This document shows, piece after piece, positions 14,897 through 23,734 of a DNA stretch of 64,000 nucleotides. The position numbers were made by a program, and so were the translations under genes. Origin of the DNA: Nitrospiraceae bacterium UBA2600 (GTDB lineage: Bacteria > Nitrospirota > Thermodesulfovibrionia > Thermodesulfovibrionales > Thermodesulfovibrionaceae); assembly GCA_002339325.1 (NCBI GenBank), contig DDKK01000024.1:1-64000 (forward strand). The letters run 5' to 3'. The notes below the pieces were generated by a model that was not told where the DNA came from, did no database searches, and saw only the letters and a list, made by a program, of their open reading frames with translations. Each line of letters begins with the position of its first letter. The first letter of the stretch is position 1.

Positions 14897-16948
14897 TTAA
14901 TCAGGTTTTACTGTTGCAAGCATTAATACCCTCACGCCAGATGATATCTCCTGAGGGGAAATCACAGGCAGAGCAGGACTAACCCTCTCAATTGCCCTCT
15001 TTAAAAATCTTCTTATTGCTTGAGAACATATCAAAACAGGCTGATACCCCTTTATTGTAGCTTCATCGGCAATCTTTTTTACCTTCTCCATTATTTTCTC
15101 CATCAGTAAAGGGTCTGGTGCAAAATTTATGCCTTGCGGAGTTGTCTGTAGTGACTCTATTAAAGTTCTTTCAATAGACGGGTCAAGCAGAATAGCTGAG
15201 ATAGAACCGTCAGGATTTTGTACACTTTTTGTTATCTGCCTTGACAGAGCCTGCCTCACATACTCTGTGAGAATATCCGAATCCTTAGTTATATTTGCAT
15301 ATTCTGACAGTGCCTCAAGAATGGTTTGTAAATCCTTTATAGAAACTCTCTCTCTGAGAAGATTTTGAAGAACCTTTTGCACCTGAGAGAGAGTCAAAAG
15401 ATTTGGTATAAGGTCATCTACCACCCTTGGAGCAGTTTTAGCAAGATTATCTAAAAGTCTTTGAGTTTCCTGTTTGCCTAAAAGTTCATAGCCGTAATTC
15501 TTTAGTATCTCTCTTAGATGAGTAACAATTACAGATGCTGCGTCAACAACGGTAAATCCAAGCATCTGAGCACGAGAAAGGTCTTTCTCTTCAATCCACA
15601 AAGCATCAACTCCAAAGGCAGGGTCTTTCGTAGGTATTCCCTCTATGTCCTGTCCTGGTCTTGCACCTATGGCAAGAAATCTACCGGGCATTATCTCTGC
15701 TGAGGCTATTTCTACTCCTTTTATGAGGATACTGTATTGTGAAGGCTTTAGCATTAGGTTGTCTTTTATATGAATTGACGGAACGATGTAACCCATTTCA
15801 ATGGCAATCTGTTTTCTCAGCGAACGAATCCTCTCGACAAGAGAACTATCACCTTCCACAAGAGGAATTAGGTTGTAGCCTATCTCAAGAGAGATAGGGT
15901 CAACTTTAAGGAGACTTTCAAGCTGCTCCTGCATGCTTATAGGTTTTTCCTCAACAGTTGGTGGTGGAGTAACCTCTTTTTCTTTCTTTTCTTTCGTAAT
16001 CATCAAGTAGGCTATTGCTCCCGATACAATGGCAATGAAAATAAAAGGCAGATGGGGTAATCCAGGAATAAGGCCGAGCAAAAGTAGCACTCCTGAGGCT
16101 GTGGCAAGAGTCTTTGGATTTTTAAAAAGCTGTTGAAGAATATCCTGTCCAAGATTGGATTCTGTAGCTGCCCTGCTTACCACTATACCTGCAGCAGTAG
16201 AAGTTACAAGAGCCGGTATTTGCGCTGCAAGTCCATCACCAATCGTTAAAATTACATACGTCTGCACAGCATCTGAGATAGACATTCCCTTTTGAAGAAC
16301 GCCAATAAGTATTCCTCCAATGATGTTTATAATCATGATAATTATCGCTGCTATAGCATCTCCTCTTATAAATTTGCTTGCACCGTCCATTGCTCCATAG
16401 AAGTCTGCCTCCCTACTTATCTCCTCTCTTCTTCGGCGGGCTTCTTTTTCATCAATAAGCCCTGCATTCAAATCTGCATCTATACTCATCTGCTTACCGG
16501 GCATAGCATCAAGAGTAAAACGAGCCGATACCTCTGCAATTCTTCCTGCTCCTTTTGTTATTACGATGAAATTAATAATCACGAGAATTAGAAAAACAAT
16601 CAACCCTACAACAAAGTTTCCACTGACAACAAACTCTCCAAAGGCTTTGATAACCTTACCTGCCGCCTCTGTGCCAAGTTCTCCTCTTGTAAGTATTAAG
16701 CGAGTTGAAGCTATATTCAGAGAGAGTCTCATAAGGGTTGCAATAAGCAAAACCGATGGAAATACTGAAAAATCAAGAGGTTTTCTTACATAGGAGGCAA
16801 CGAGTATTATTAAAATTGAAAGAGTGATGCTCAGTGTAAGGGAAAGGTCAAGTATAAATGGCGGCATCGGAACAATCATAAACAGGAGAATTAAAATCAA
16901 TCCAACGGCAACAACTACGTCACTCCTTATGTATGTCATTATATTCAT
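14897..16948 (-). CDS. flhA: Flagellar type III export gate protein FlhA
   Basis: FlhA is the large export-gate subunit whose C-terminal ring receives substrates and chaperones. The 683 residues begin with about eight membrane helices (for example VVVAVGLILILLFMIVPMPP). The FHIPEP-type cytoplasmic loop follows (LDAMPGKQMSIDADLNAGLI, EARRRREEISREADFYGAMD). After a charged linker comes the cytoplasmic domain (IEIGYNLIPLVEG-like, LMLKPSQYSILIKG, ending VRVLMLATVKPD). It is full length and overlaps flhB by four bases. Confidence 0.98.
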   Translation of the reverse strand: MNIMTYIRSDVVVAVGLILILLFMIVPMPPFILDLSLTLSITLSILIILVASYVRKPLDFSVFPSVLLIATLMRLSLNIASTRLILTRGELGTEAAGKVIKAFGEFVVSGNFVVGLIVFLILVIINFIVITKGAGRIAEVSARFTLDAMPGKQMSIDADLNAGLIDEKEARRRREEISREADFYGAMDGASKFIRGDAIAAIIIMIINIIGGILIGVLQKGMSISDAVQTYVILTIGDGLAAQIPALVTSTAAGIVVSRAATESNLGQDILQQLFKNPKTLATASGVLLLLGLIPGLPHLPFIFIAIVSGAIAYLMITKEKKEKEVTPPPTVEEKPISMQEQLESLLKVDPISLEIGYNLIPLVEGDSSLVERIRSLRKQIAIEMGYIVPSIHIKDNLMLKPSQYSILIKGVEIASAEIMPGRFLAIGARPGQDIEGIPTKDPAFGVDALWIEEKDLSRAQMLGFTVVDAASVIVTHLREILKNYGYELLGKQETQRLLDNLAKTAPRVVDDLIPNLLTLSQVQKVLQNLLRERVSIKDLQTILEALSEYANITKDSDILTEYVRQALSRQITKSVQNPDGSISAILLDPSIERTLIESLQTTPQGINFAPDPLLMEKIMEKVKKIADEATIKGYQPVLICSQAIRRFLKRAIERVSPALPVISPQEISSGVRVLMLATVKPD

Positions 16949-18006
16949 GCTATTTTCTTTCCTCTTAATTTGTAGACTTGTGCCAAAATCTCAGCAACCG
17001 CTTTATAGAGAGCTTGAGGGATTTCTGTGCCTACGGGAATGCGATATAATGCTCTCGCAAGAGGTTTATTCTCGTAAATAGGCACACCAGCTGCTCTTGC
17101 CACTTCCTTAATTCTTTCGGCAAGAATATTGGCGCCCTTTGCAACAACCTCAGGAGCATTCATATTTTCTGCCTCATACTTAATACACACCGCCAGGTGA
17201 GAGGGGTTTGTTATAACCACGTCTGCCTTGGGAACTTCTTGCATCATTCTTTTTCTCGCCATTTCTCTCTGAAGACTTCTAAGTCTTGCCCTTACCATAG
17301 GAGACCCCTCTGTTTCCTTAAATTCTTCCTTTATCTCCTGCTTAGTCATTCTCAAATTTCGCTCATACTGCCATCTTTGATATGCAAAATCCATACCTGC
17401 AAAAACTGTAAGCATCACCAGACAGGCAAGGACAAGTTCATAAATTTTTTCAAAGGTTACATTTGTGATAGCTCTAACATCCATATCTATCAAAAGGGGA
17501 AGTATTCTCACATCTTTTTCAAGAATGAGATATATAATAATTCCAAGAGCAGTCAATTTTAGAATGCCCTTTACTGTTTCAAAAAGAGCATTAAGGGAAA
17601 ACATTCTCTTGATGCCCTTAAGGGGACTGATTTTTGACAGGTCTGGCACTAAAGGAGCGCCTGTAAAAAGAAAACCTGTCTGAATGAAATGAACAAGCAG
17701 AACAGTAAACAGAAGAACTGCTCCAATGGGAAGAAAATTAAAGATAAGCCATTTAATATCCTCTTTTGCAAAGGCAAGAACTGCTCCACCTGCAAAAGAA
17801 GGAGCTTTTATTCTCATGAAAGACTCTTTCATATGATTTATCAGAGAGATAAACAGAGTTCCTGAAAATACAAAATATAGAAAAATGCTCCAAGTTCCGA
17901 CAATACTCGTAAGTTCCCTGCTTCGGGGAACTTCTCCTTTCTGTCTTGCCTTCTCCCGCCTTCGCGGTGTCGCCTGCTCTGTTCGTTCCTGCAGTTCCTC
18001 TGGCAT
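16945..18006 (-). CDS. flhB: Flagellar export switch protein FlhB (NPSH variant)
   Basis: FlhB controls the hook-to-filament substrate switch through self-cleavage of its cytoplasmic domain. The 353 residues start with the usual QERTEQATPRRREKARQKGE, have four membrane helices and a long cytoplasmic helix. The cleavage motif reads N267-P268-S269-H270 instead of the near-universal NPTH. The flanks KADVVITNP and HLAVCIKYE are normal. The basic, hydrophobic C-terminus ends normally. The fliR stop lies three bases upstream. Confidence 0.97.
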   Translation of the reverse strand: MPEELQERTEQATPRRREKARQKGEVPRSRELTSIVGTWSIFLYFVFSGTLFISLINHMKESFMRIKAPSFAGGAVLAFAKEDIKWLIFNFLPIGAVLLFTVLLVHFIQTGFLFTGAPLVPDLSKISPLKGIKRMFSLNALFETVKGILKLTALGIIIYLILEKDVRILPLLIDMDVRAITNVTFEKIYELVLACLVMLTVFAGMDFAYQRWQYERNLRMTKQEIKEEFKETEGSPMVRARLRSLQREMARKRMMQEVPKADVVITNPSHLAVCIKYEAENMNAPEVVAKGANILAERIKEVARAAGVPIYENKPLARALYRIPVGTEIPQALYKAVAEILAQVYKLRGKKIA

Positions 18007-18009
18007 AGT

Positions 18010-18741
18010 TTACCTCAAAAGCCCCGTTAGAGCATCTTTTAGATTAATAAATGCCTTCGAAAGAACCATAGTAAAAATCGGAATACTAAGCCACATAATT
18101 GCAATTCCCGTAGCAAGAATAAGAGGAAAGCCAACGAAGAAAACATTTGCCTGAGGCATTATCCTTGAAAGGAAACCAAGCCCTATATTCATAAGAACTT
18201 GAACCAGAAGCACAGGAGCTGAAAGCTTAAGCGCAAGGGGGAACATTAGATAAGAAAACTCTATAATATTTCCTGCAAAAGAAAATTTCATTGGGAATTC
18301 AAAGCTTTTTATCATTAGCTCCGCAAGACTCAGATGTAAATCAAGAGAGAAAAAAAGAGCGATAGTGAACATTTCGTAAAAAACTGTAAGCGGTCCCATT
18401 AGTTCGCCAAACTGGGGATTAAAGACGTTTGCAACGGCAAATCCTACCTGAAGACTCATCCAGTGAGATGCAATCTCCACAGCAGAGACTACTATTCTTA
18501 CCATAAGACCTATGGTTAGTCCAAAAAGCACTGCATTTAAAAGAGAGATTAAAAAATTATGTTCACCTGTTTTTATAAAAGGCATTATAGCAAGAGATAC
18601 TGCGACGGCAAAGAAAAATCTAAAAACTATCGGAACAGTTCTGCTTCCTATATAGGGAAGAAAAAAAAGCACAATCGAAACTCTTATAAAAACTGGAATA
18701 AAATTATAGAGATTGGCAGTTAAAACTTCAAGATAGTTCAT
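18010..18741 (-). CDS. fliR: Flagellar export protein FliR
   Basis: FliR is a membrane subunit of the FliPQR export pore. The 243 residues are strongly hydrophobic with about six transmembrane segments. They carry family sequence such as SLQVGFAVANVFNPQFGEL and VLLVQVLMNIGLGFLSRIMP, with NVFFVGFPL just after. The C-terminus ends at a polar LKDALTGLLR. Start and stop overlap or abut fliQ and flhB, as in most fliPQR-flhB operons. Confidence 0.96.
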   Translation of the reverse strand: MNYLEVLTANLYNFIPVFIRVSIVLFFLPYIGSRTVPIVFRFFFAVAVSLAIMPFIKTGEHNFLISLLNAVLFGLTIGLMVRIVVSAVEIASHWMSLQVGFAVANVFNPQFGELMGPLTVFYEMFTIALFFSLDLHLSLAELMIKSFEFPMKFSFAGNIIEFSYLMFPLALKLSAPVLLVQVLMNIGLGFLSRIMPQANVFFVGFPLILATGIAIMWLSIPIFTMVLSKAFINLKDALTGLLR

Positions 18742-19007
18742 TTTACATAGAAGGGAAGATTCTCAAAAATCCCTCGGGTGAACTTAGTCATTATATTGAC
18801 CATCCATGGAACGGTAAGCAGAAGAGTCAAGAAAACGGCAATTAATTTAGGAACGAAGCTTATTGTCATCTCCTGCAATTGAGTTATGGCTTGAAAAAGA
18901 CCGATGAGAAGACCTACAAGAAGACTCACCAAAAGCACAGGACCACCAACTAAAAGAATGGTCTCAAACGTCTGTTTTGATATGTAATTTAAAAACTCTA
19001 CGGTCAT
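18738..19007 (-). CDS. fliQ: Flagellar export protein FliQ
   Basis: FliQ is a small two-helix subunit of the export pore. The 89-residue protein has TFETILLVGGPVLLVSLLVG and LLIGLFQAITQLQEMTISFV followed by PKLIAVFLTLLLTVPWM, the typical family pattern. It overlaps fliOP upstream and fliR downstream by four bases each, implying coupled translation in near-fixed ratios. Confidence 0.96.
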   Translation of the reverse strand: MTVEFLNYISKQTFETILLVGGPVLLVSLLVGLLIGLFQAITQLQEMTISFVPKLIAVFLTLLLTVPWMVNIMTKFTRGIFENLPFYVK

Positions 19008-20011
19008 TTAAAACCTCCTGCCAGCGAGCCTATTATCAACTGCCAGCCATCTACAAGGACAAATAGTAACAACTTAAAAGGCATTGATATCATAACTGGT
19101 GGCAACATAAACATACCCATTGATAGCAATATACTTGCCACAACAATATCAATTACAAGAAAAGGCAGAAAAATCAAAAAACCTATCTCAAAAGCTCTTT
19201 TGAGTTCTCCAAGAGCAAAGGCTGGCACAACTACTTTCATTGGTAAATCCATTGGTGTGGTAGGCTTTATATCTGTTTTTGAAAGTTTTAGAAAAAGGGC
19301 AAGGTCTTTCTCTCGAGTTTGCTTTAGCATGAATTCTTTGAACGGCACAGAAGCTCTGTTTATGGCTTCTTCCATGTTTATCTCCTTCTTAGAAAGAGGA
19401 ACATAAGCCTCATTGTATACTCTGTCTATAGTAGGAGACATTATAAAAAGAGTAAGAAAAAGGGCAAGTCCTATAATAACCTGATTGGGCGGAACAGCAG
19501 GCGTTCCAAAGGCCTGCCTTAAAAGAGATAGGACTATCACAATCCTTGTAAAAGAGGTCATCATGACAAGCACTGCTGGCAAAAAGCTCAACAAAGTTAT
19601 AAAAACAAGAAGGTCTATGGCAGAGGAAAAACCAAATAGTCCACCGCCTGCAGATGCCTGTGGAGCTGCATGGCTTAAAGTTGGAATGAAAGAAATAAGC
19701 AACAAAAGACTACCCTTAAAAATTCTATGCCATGCAGATTTCCCCTCTGTTTTCTTTTCCTCAAACAATGATTCAATCTTTGCATTATCAAGTTTGGTTA
19801 TCAGATTTATTCCGTTTTCTGATATGCCAAGTAGCAAATATTCATCGAAGGCCTTTACCACTCCAATACCTTTTTTATAACCTATGGGCTGATAATAAAT
19901 TATCTGAATGTAACCTTTGCCAGGATTAATTTTGCTTTTCATGAGTCTCAACATTAAATATAAAGCAGCTATTACGAACAAAAGTGAGAGTATGACTTTT
20001 ATGTATTCCAT
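19004..20011 (-). CDS. FliO-FliP fusion of the flagellar export gate
   Basis: Residues 1-85 look like FliO: one membrane helix (about 5-23), then a basic stop and a small cytoplasmic domain (IIYYQPIGYKKGIGVVKAF, YLLLGISENGINLITKL). Residues of about 95-335 are a complete FliP precursor: signal peptide h-region GSLLLLISFIPTL with likely cleavage SHA115/AP. Mature FliP follows (SFTRIVIVLSLLRQAFGTP, PPNQVIIGLALFLTLFIMSP, and a DLPMKVVVPAFALGELK region). FliP normally has a cleavable signal peptide, so signal peptidase could separate the halves; the predicted topologies are compatible. The frame is uninterrupted. No separate fliO is seen. Confidence 0.93.
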   Translation of the reverse strand: MEYIKVILSLLFVIAALYLMLRLMKSKINPGKGYIQIIYYQPIGYKKGIGVVKAFDEYLLLGISENGINLITKLDNAKIESLFEEKKTEGKSAWHRIFKGSLLLLISFIPTLSHAAPQASAGGGLFGFSSAIDLLVFITLLSFLPAVLVMMTSFTRIVIVLSLLRQAFGTPAVPPNQVIIGLALFLTLFIMSPTIDRVYNEAYVPLSKKEINMEEAINRASVPFKEFMLKQTREKDLALFLKLSKTDIKPTTPMDLPMKVVVPAFALGELKRAFEIGFLIFLPFLVIDIVVASILLSMGMFMLPPVMISMPFKLLLFVLVDGWQLIIGSLAGGFK

Positions 20012-20028
20012 CTTATATACCCAATTAT

Positions 20029-20451
20029 CTATCCGAGTTGCTTTACTCTTTCCTGAGGACTGATAATGTCTGTAATTCTTATTCCGAATTTCTCATTAAC
20101 AACCACCACTTCTCCCCGTCCGATTAGTTTTCCATTCACATAAACCTCCATAGGCTCACCAGCGAGCTTCTCAAGGGCTACTACCGAACCCTGTGTAAGC
20201 TGAAGGAGCTCTTGAACTAAAATCTTTGTTCTACCAATAATGACTACAAGCTCGAGCGGGATGTCGAGAATAAAATCTATATCTCTTAGTTTTGGTTTTT
20301 CCTGTGCTGGTGTGAATTCATCTATCTGGGGCGTCTGTATCTCCTGTTTTTCCTTCATTGCCTTTTCCATCTCAAGAGCTTTTGCCATATCGAGCTCTTC
20401 TTCAATTTCTTCTTGAGATACCTGTTGTTGCTCAAGTTCTTTATCTTCCAT
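20029..20451 (-). CDS. fliN: Flagellar motor switch protein FliN
   Basis: FliN is a C-ring subunit. The 140-residue protein has a long acidic N-terminal region (Glu/Gln-rich, about 60 residues) and the SpoA domain: FILDIPLELVVIIGRTKI, then LLQLTQGSVVALEKLAGEPM and EVYVNGKLIGRGEVVVVNEK, ending FGIRITDIISPQERVKQLG. It overlaps neither neighbour and starts immediately after fliM. The acidic extension is common in FliN/FliY proteins lacking a CheC domain. Confidence 0.97.
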   Translation of the reverse strand: MEDKELEQQQVSQEEIEEELDMAKALEMEKAMKEKQEIQTPQIDEFTPAQEKPKLRDIDFILDIPLELVVIIGRTKILVQELLQLTQGSVVALEKLAGEPMEVYVNGKLIGRGEVVVVNEKFGIRITDIISPQERVKQLG

Positions 20452-20452
20452 T

Positions 20453-21418
20453 TTAAACCTCCCTTGTTATTTTCAATGCATAATTGCCCTTAAATGTTCC
20501 GAATTTACCTTTAAATTTTGGAACACCTTCAACGAGTAGTTCTACATCTTCGTCTATTCTTCTCGTTAATGTCAAAATATCACCTCTTTTTAGGTCAATC
20601 AAAGTTTTGAAGTCTATTGTAGTTTTACCCAAAACAGCTTCAACTGTAACGGGTGCATTTTTTATCTGCGCCTTAAGCCTTCCTATCCATTTCATATCCA
20701 TCTCGTCTCTGTCTGCCATGAAAGCGCTGTAAAGCTTCTCCTTTATAGGTTCTACAGACGAGTAGGGAATGCATACCATAACCTTACACTCTCGGGTCTC
20801 AATCTCTAAGGTGAATTCTGTTTCAATAACTACATCAACGGGAGTAACAATGGTGACAAATTGAGGATTCATCTCACTTCTTATATAGTGGGGCTTTACA
20901 GGAAACACAGGTTTCCATGCATCTTCCATGCTGTCAAGAAACATGAGGACAACTTTGTGTATTATTCTCTGTTCAATGGGAGTAAACTCTCTTCCTTCAG
21001 GTTTGTAATAACCCTTTCCAGAACCACCGAAATAAAACTCTATGAGAGTAAAAATCATCGGCGCATCAAAAGCAACAAGGCTGAAACCCCTTAATGGTTC
21101 TAATTTTATTATGTTCAGGCTTGAGGGAAACGGAACAGAACGGAGAAAGTCATAAAATTTAGTTATGTTTACATTTACGTTTACCACATCTACTATTTTT
21201 CTAATATCCGAGGCAAGACTTATTCTGAAACTCCTTGCCAGTCTCTCGTTGATTATGTCAAGAGAGGGCATCTTGCCACGAACAATCTTTTCCTGAGAGG
21301 TAAAGTCATAAGTTCTTATTCCTGAGGGAGCTTCTGCTGTCTCAGTCTCTACTTCTCCACCGGCAATGCCCTTAAGCAGGGCATCAATTTCATCCTGTGA
21401 TAAAATCTCGTCTGCCAT
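20453..21418 (-). CDS. fliM: Flagellar motor switch protein FliM
   Basis: FliM couples CheY-P binding to rotation switching. The N-terminus ILSQDEIDALLKGIAGG is the conserved CheY-P-binding peptide. The middle CheC-like domain follows (LARSFRISLASDIRKIVDV, FGGSGKGYYKPEGREFTPIE), and then a C-terminal SpoA domain (LKAQIKNAPVTVEAVLGKTT). The 321-residue length is normal. It abuts fliL upstream and fliN downstream. Confidence 0.97.
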   Translation of the reverse strand: MADEILSQDEIDALLKGIAGGEVETETAEAPSGIRTYDFTSQEKIVRGKMPSLDIINERLARSFRISLASDIRKIVDVVNVNVNITKFYDFLRSVPFPSSLNIIKLEPLRGFSLVAFDAPMIFTLIEFYFGGSGKGYYKPEGREFTPIEQRIIHKVVLMFLDSMEDAWKPVFPVKPHYIRSEMNPQFVTIVTPVDVVIETEFTLEIETRECKVMVCIPYSSVEPIKEKLYSAFMADRDEMDMKWIGRLKAQIKNAPVTVEAVLGKTTIDFKTLIDLKRGDILTLTRRIDEDVELLVEGVPKFKGKFGTFKGNYALKITREV

Positions 21419-21421
21419 GGC

Positions 21422-21925
21422 TTACTGCATCACAAAATCTGTTAGATACACATTTATTACGTTACCTTCACCGAGTATCTGATTGGCTCTCTGCTTTATT
21501 TCGTCCTTCAACATTAGCTTGCCTTCTGGAGTAATGAGTTCTTCGGAAGTTTTATTTGTAAGAAGTGTTATAACGGCATCTCTTAATTGAGGTGTTCTTG
21601 CCTTTGCATTATCCATCAACTTTGCATCGGCAAGCTCAATCTGAACAGTAACCTTCAGGTATTTCGTGCCTCCCTGGTCCATCAAGTTAACCACAAAGGG
21701 CTCAAGAGGAAAGTTAACTCCCTGTGCCACATTTGTTTGCTTTGCCGTCTTTGCTTTGTCTTTATCATCTCCTTTGCTAAACAAAAAGAAATATGCCCCT
21801 GCTGCACCACCCAGAAGAACTACAACGGCAAGTATAATTATTATTAATAGTTTCCCCTTTTTCTTTCCTCCCTCCTTTGGAGCAGCTTCTTCTCCTTCTG
21901 CCTTTACATTCTTTTCTTTTGCCAT
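21422..21925 (-). CDS. fliL: Flagellar basal body-associated protein FliL
   Basis: FliL is a stator-associated membrane protein. The 167 residues have a charged cytoplasmic N-terminus, one membrane helix (KLLIIIILAVVVLLGGAAGA) and a periplasmic domain with FPLEPFVVNLMDQGGTKYLK, VTVQIELADAKLM and a C-terminal NVYLTDFVMQ. It is the first gene after the sigma-54 promoter at 21973-21988 and has a clear AAGGAGGAG ribosome-binding site. Confidence 0.95.
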   Translation of the reverse strand: MAKEKNVKAEGEEAAPKEGGKKKGKLLIIIILAVVVLLGGAAGAYFFLFSKGDDKDKAKTAKQTNVAQGVNFPLEPFVVNLMDQGGTKYLKVTVQIELADAKLMDNAKARTPQLRDAVITLLTNKTSEELITPEGKLMLKDEIKQRANQILGEGNVINVYLTDFVMQ

Positions 21926-21972
21926 AGGAACTCCTCCTTGACGGAATGATTTTTTCTAAATTTAAAACATTT

Positions 21973-21988
21973 AGCATCTTTTATGCCA
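21973..21988 (-). promoter_or_regulatory. Sigma-54 promoter for the fliL-to-HDOD operon
   Basis: Minus-strand TGGCATAAAAGATGCT has the -24 GG and -12 GC in exact register. The predicted start near 21961 leaves about 36 bases to the fliL ATG. It lies just after the mutL gene and a hairpin, so it probably drives the whole fli/flh/che run. A second TCTGGCATAAAA copy about 75 bases upstream lacks a -12 element. Confidence 0.78.
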
Positions 21989-22004
21989 GAAATTATGAAT
22001 TGAC

Positions 22005-22035
22005 AAATAGAAAAATTGCTTAAATTTTTCTATTT
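22005..22035 (-). terminator. AT-rich perfect hairpin between mutL and fliL
   Basis: A 13-bp perfect inverted repeat (AAATAGAAAAATT and its complement) with a five-base loop. The second arm on the minus strand is itself T-rich. It lies about 65 bases after the mutL stop and before the fliL promoter, so it may terminate the slp-mutL transcript. The stem is nearly all A/T, so thermodynamic strength is low, and a binding site for a regulator is possible. Confidence 0.5.
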
Positions 22036-22099
22036 AAAAAATCTGAACAAGTTTTTTATGCCAGATTTTTGACAGACGAGCTGTAGCTTTTATGACACT

Positions 22100-23734
22100 T
22101 TATTTTCTCATGAACCATTTTTTTATCTCTTCAATTGAGATAAACCTCTTAATTGGCCTTCCATGAGGGCAGTGTTCTGGGTCAGAAGTCTGTTCAAGTT
22201 CTCTGAGGAGAGCTTTAAGTTCCGAAGCTGTTATCTTCGTATTAGAACGCATAGATTTATGGCAGGCAATTGTTTCAGCAATTTTTATTTTTATATCAGT
22301 AAAATCAGGCTTTACAAGTTCCTCTTTTAATACAGAAGCGATACTCTCTATTATTCCCTCTAAATCTACATTTCTTAGAGTCTCAGGAATACTTCTTATT
22401 ATTATTGAATTTTTACCGAAGCTCTCCGCTTCTATCATCAATTCTTTTAGAATATTGAGATTAGCGACAATCAATTCATAATCTGCTGGATTAAGTTCTA
22501 TTATCTGTGGGAAAACAAGATTTATTGAACTTTCAGGCAGGGCTTTGAGAATTTTTTCAAAGTTCACTCTTTCGTGAGCTGCATGATAATCTATGAAAAG
22601 AATTCCCTCCGATTGTCTTATGGCTACTATTGCATCGCCGAGAGATAGAAAATCTAAAAATTCCTCTCTGTCTTCGAAGGAATTAAGCTGAAAAAAGTTA
22701 ATCTGCTCTATTAAGTTGGAATTTTCACAAACTGCCCATTCAACAGGTCTTTCTGCTATGATTGATATTTTTTCAGGTTCTGCAATCTTAAATATAAGCT
22801 CACTCAATCTCGCTGTATCTCGAAATCTCACCTCTCTTTTTGTAGGATGGACGTTAAAATCCACCTCATCAGCAGGCATTGTAAGAAAGAATAAAAATTG
22901 AGGATGAAATTCCTTAACCTTAAATGCCTTGTAGAGACTACTTGAGACAAAAGAATCTCTTACAGGTCTCCGATTGACAAAAATAAGCTGTTTTGTTCGG
23001 TTTCTTCTTATTAACTGCGTATTACCCCAGAAAAGTTCTATTCTGTATCGATTATCTGAACTACTCTTAAACTCAAGCTTTTCAAGGAATTCAACTCCAA
23101 ATACTTGAGCAATTCTCTCCTTTATAGAGTCTGCCCGTGGAAAATTTAATACCTCCTCGCCATCAATATTAAGATAGAAAGATATTTCAGGGTAGACAAG
23201 AGCGTAGTTTTGAACGGTCTCCAATATGTGAGCTCTTTCCGTAAAAGGCGATTTAAGAAACTTTTTCCTTACAGGTGTGTTAAAAAATAGGTCTTCTATC
23301 TGAATTGTTGTTCCGTTGGCATTAGCGGGTTTTCTCTCTATGATATCTCCCTGTGAGACAAAAATTTCTGTACCTATATTTTCGTATTTATGTTGAGTAA
23401 TAATTCTGAGCTTACTGACTTGAGCTATAGAATAGAGAGCCTCACCACGAAAACCAAGCGTATTAATCTTAAAAAGGTCTTCTTCCTTCTCTATCTTGCT
23501 TGTCGCATGCCTTTGAAGAGCCAAAATTACATCTTCCGAAGGTATACCCTCTCCATCATCAACCACTTTTATCTCTGAAATGCCATAACCTTTTATGTAG
23601 ATTTTTATTGACGTAGCGTGGGCATCTATTGAATTTTCAAGAAGCTCCTTCAGAGCAGAAGCAGGTCTTTCAATTACCTCTCCTGCTGCAATCTTTCCTG
23701 CAAGGGCTTCAGGAAGTATACGAATCCTACCCAT
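22100..23734 (-). CDS. mutL: DNA mismatch repair protein MutL
   Basis: MutL links mismatch recognition by MutS to strand incision. The GHKL ATPase shows ELLENSIDAHATSIKI, VVDDGEGIPSEDV and TLGFRGEALYSIA. The transducer domain follows (FNTPVRKKFLKSP, VNRRPVRDSF, VDFNVHPTKREVRF). The C-terminal endonuclease motifs are present: D382YHAAHE plus NFE, then ACHKSMRSNTKI and CPHGRPIKRFIS. In the first motif the usual Gln of DQHA is Tyr. At 544 residues the linker is short. It starts directly after the slp-like stop. Confidence 0.97.
   Translation of the reverse strand: MGRIRILPEALAGKIAAGEVIERPASALKELLENSIDAHATSIKIYIKGYGISEIKVVDDGEGIPSEDVILALQRHATSKIEKEEDLFKINTLGFRGEALYSIAQVSKLRIITQHKYENIGTEIFVSQGDIIERKPANANGTTIQIEDLFFNTPVRKKFLKSPFTERAHILETVQNYALVYPEISFYLNIDGEEVLNFPRADSIKERIAQVFGVEFLEKLEFKSSSDNRYRIELFWGNTQLIRRNRTKQLIFVNRRPVRDSFVSSSLYKAFKVKEFHPQFLFFLTMPADEVDFNVHPTKREVRFRDTARLSELIFKIAEPEKISIIAERPVEWAVCENSNLIEQINFFQLNSFEDREEFLDFLSLGDAIVAIRQSEGILFIDYHAAHERVNFEKILKALPESSINLVFPQIIELNPADYELIVANLNILKELMIEAESFGKNSIIIRSIPETLRNVDLEGIIESIASVLKEELVKPDFTDIKIKIAETIACHKSMRSNTKITASELKALLRELEQTSDPEHCPHGRPIKRFISIEEIKKWFMRK

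Noticed and set aside
22050..22066. Second TCTGGCATAAAA as an independent sigma-54 promoter
   Set aside because: The only downstream TTG is two bases out of register with the -24 GG, so the -12 element is missing.
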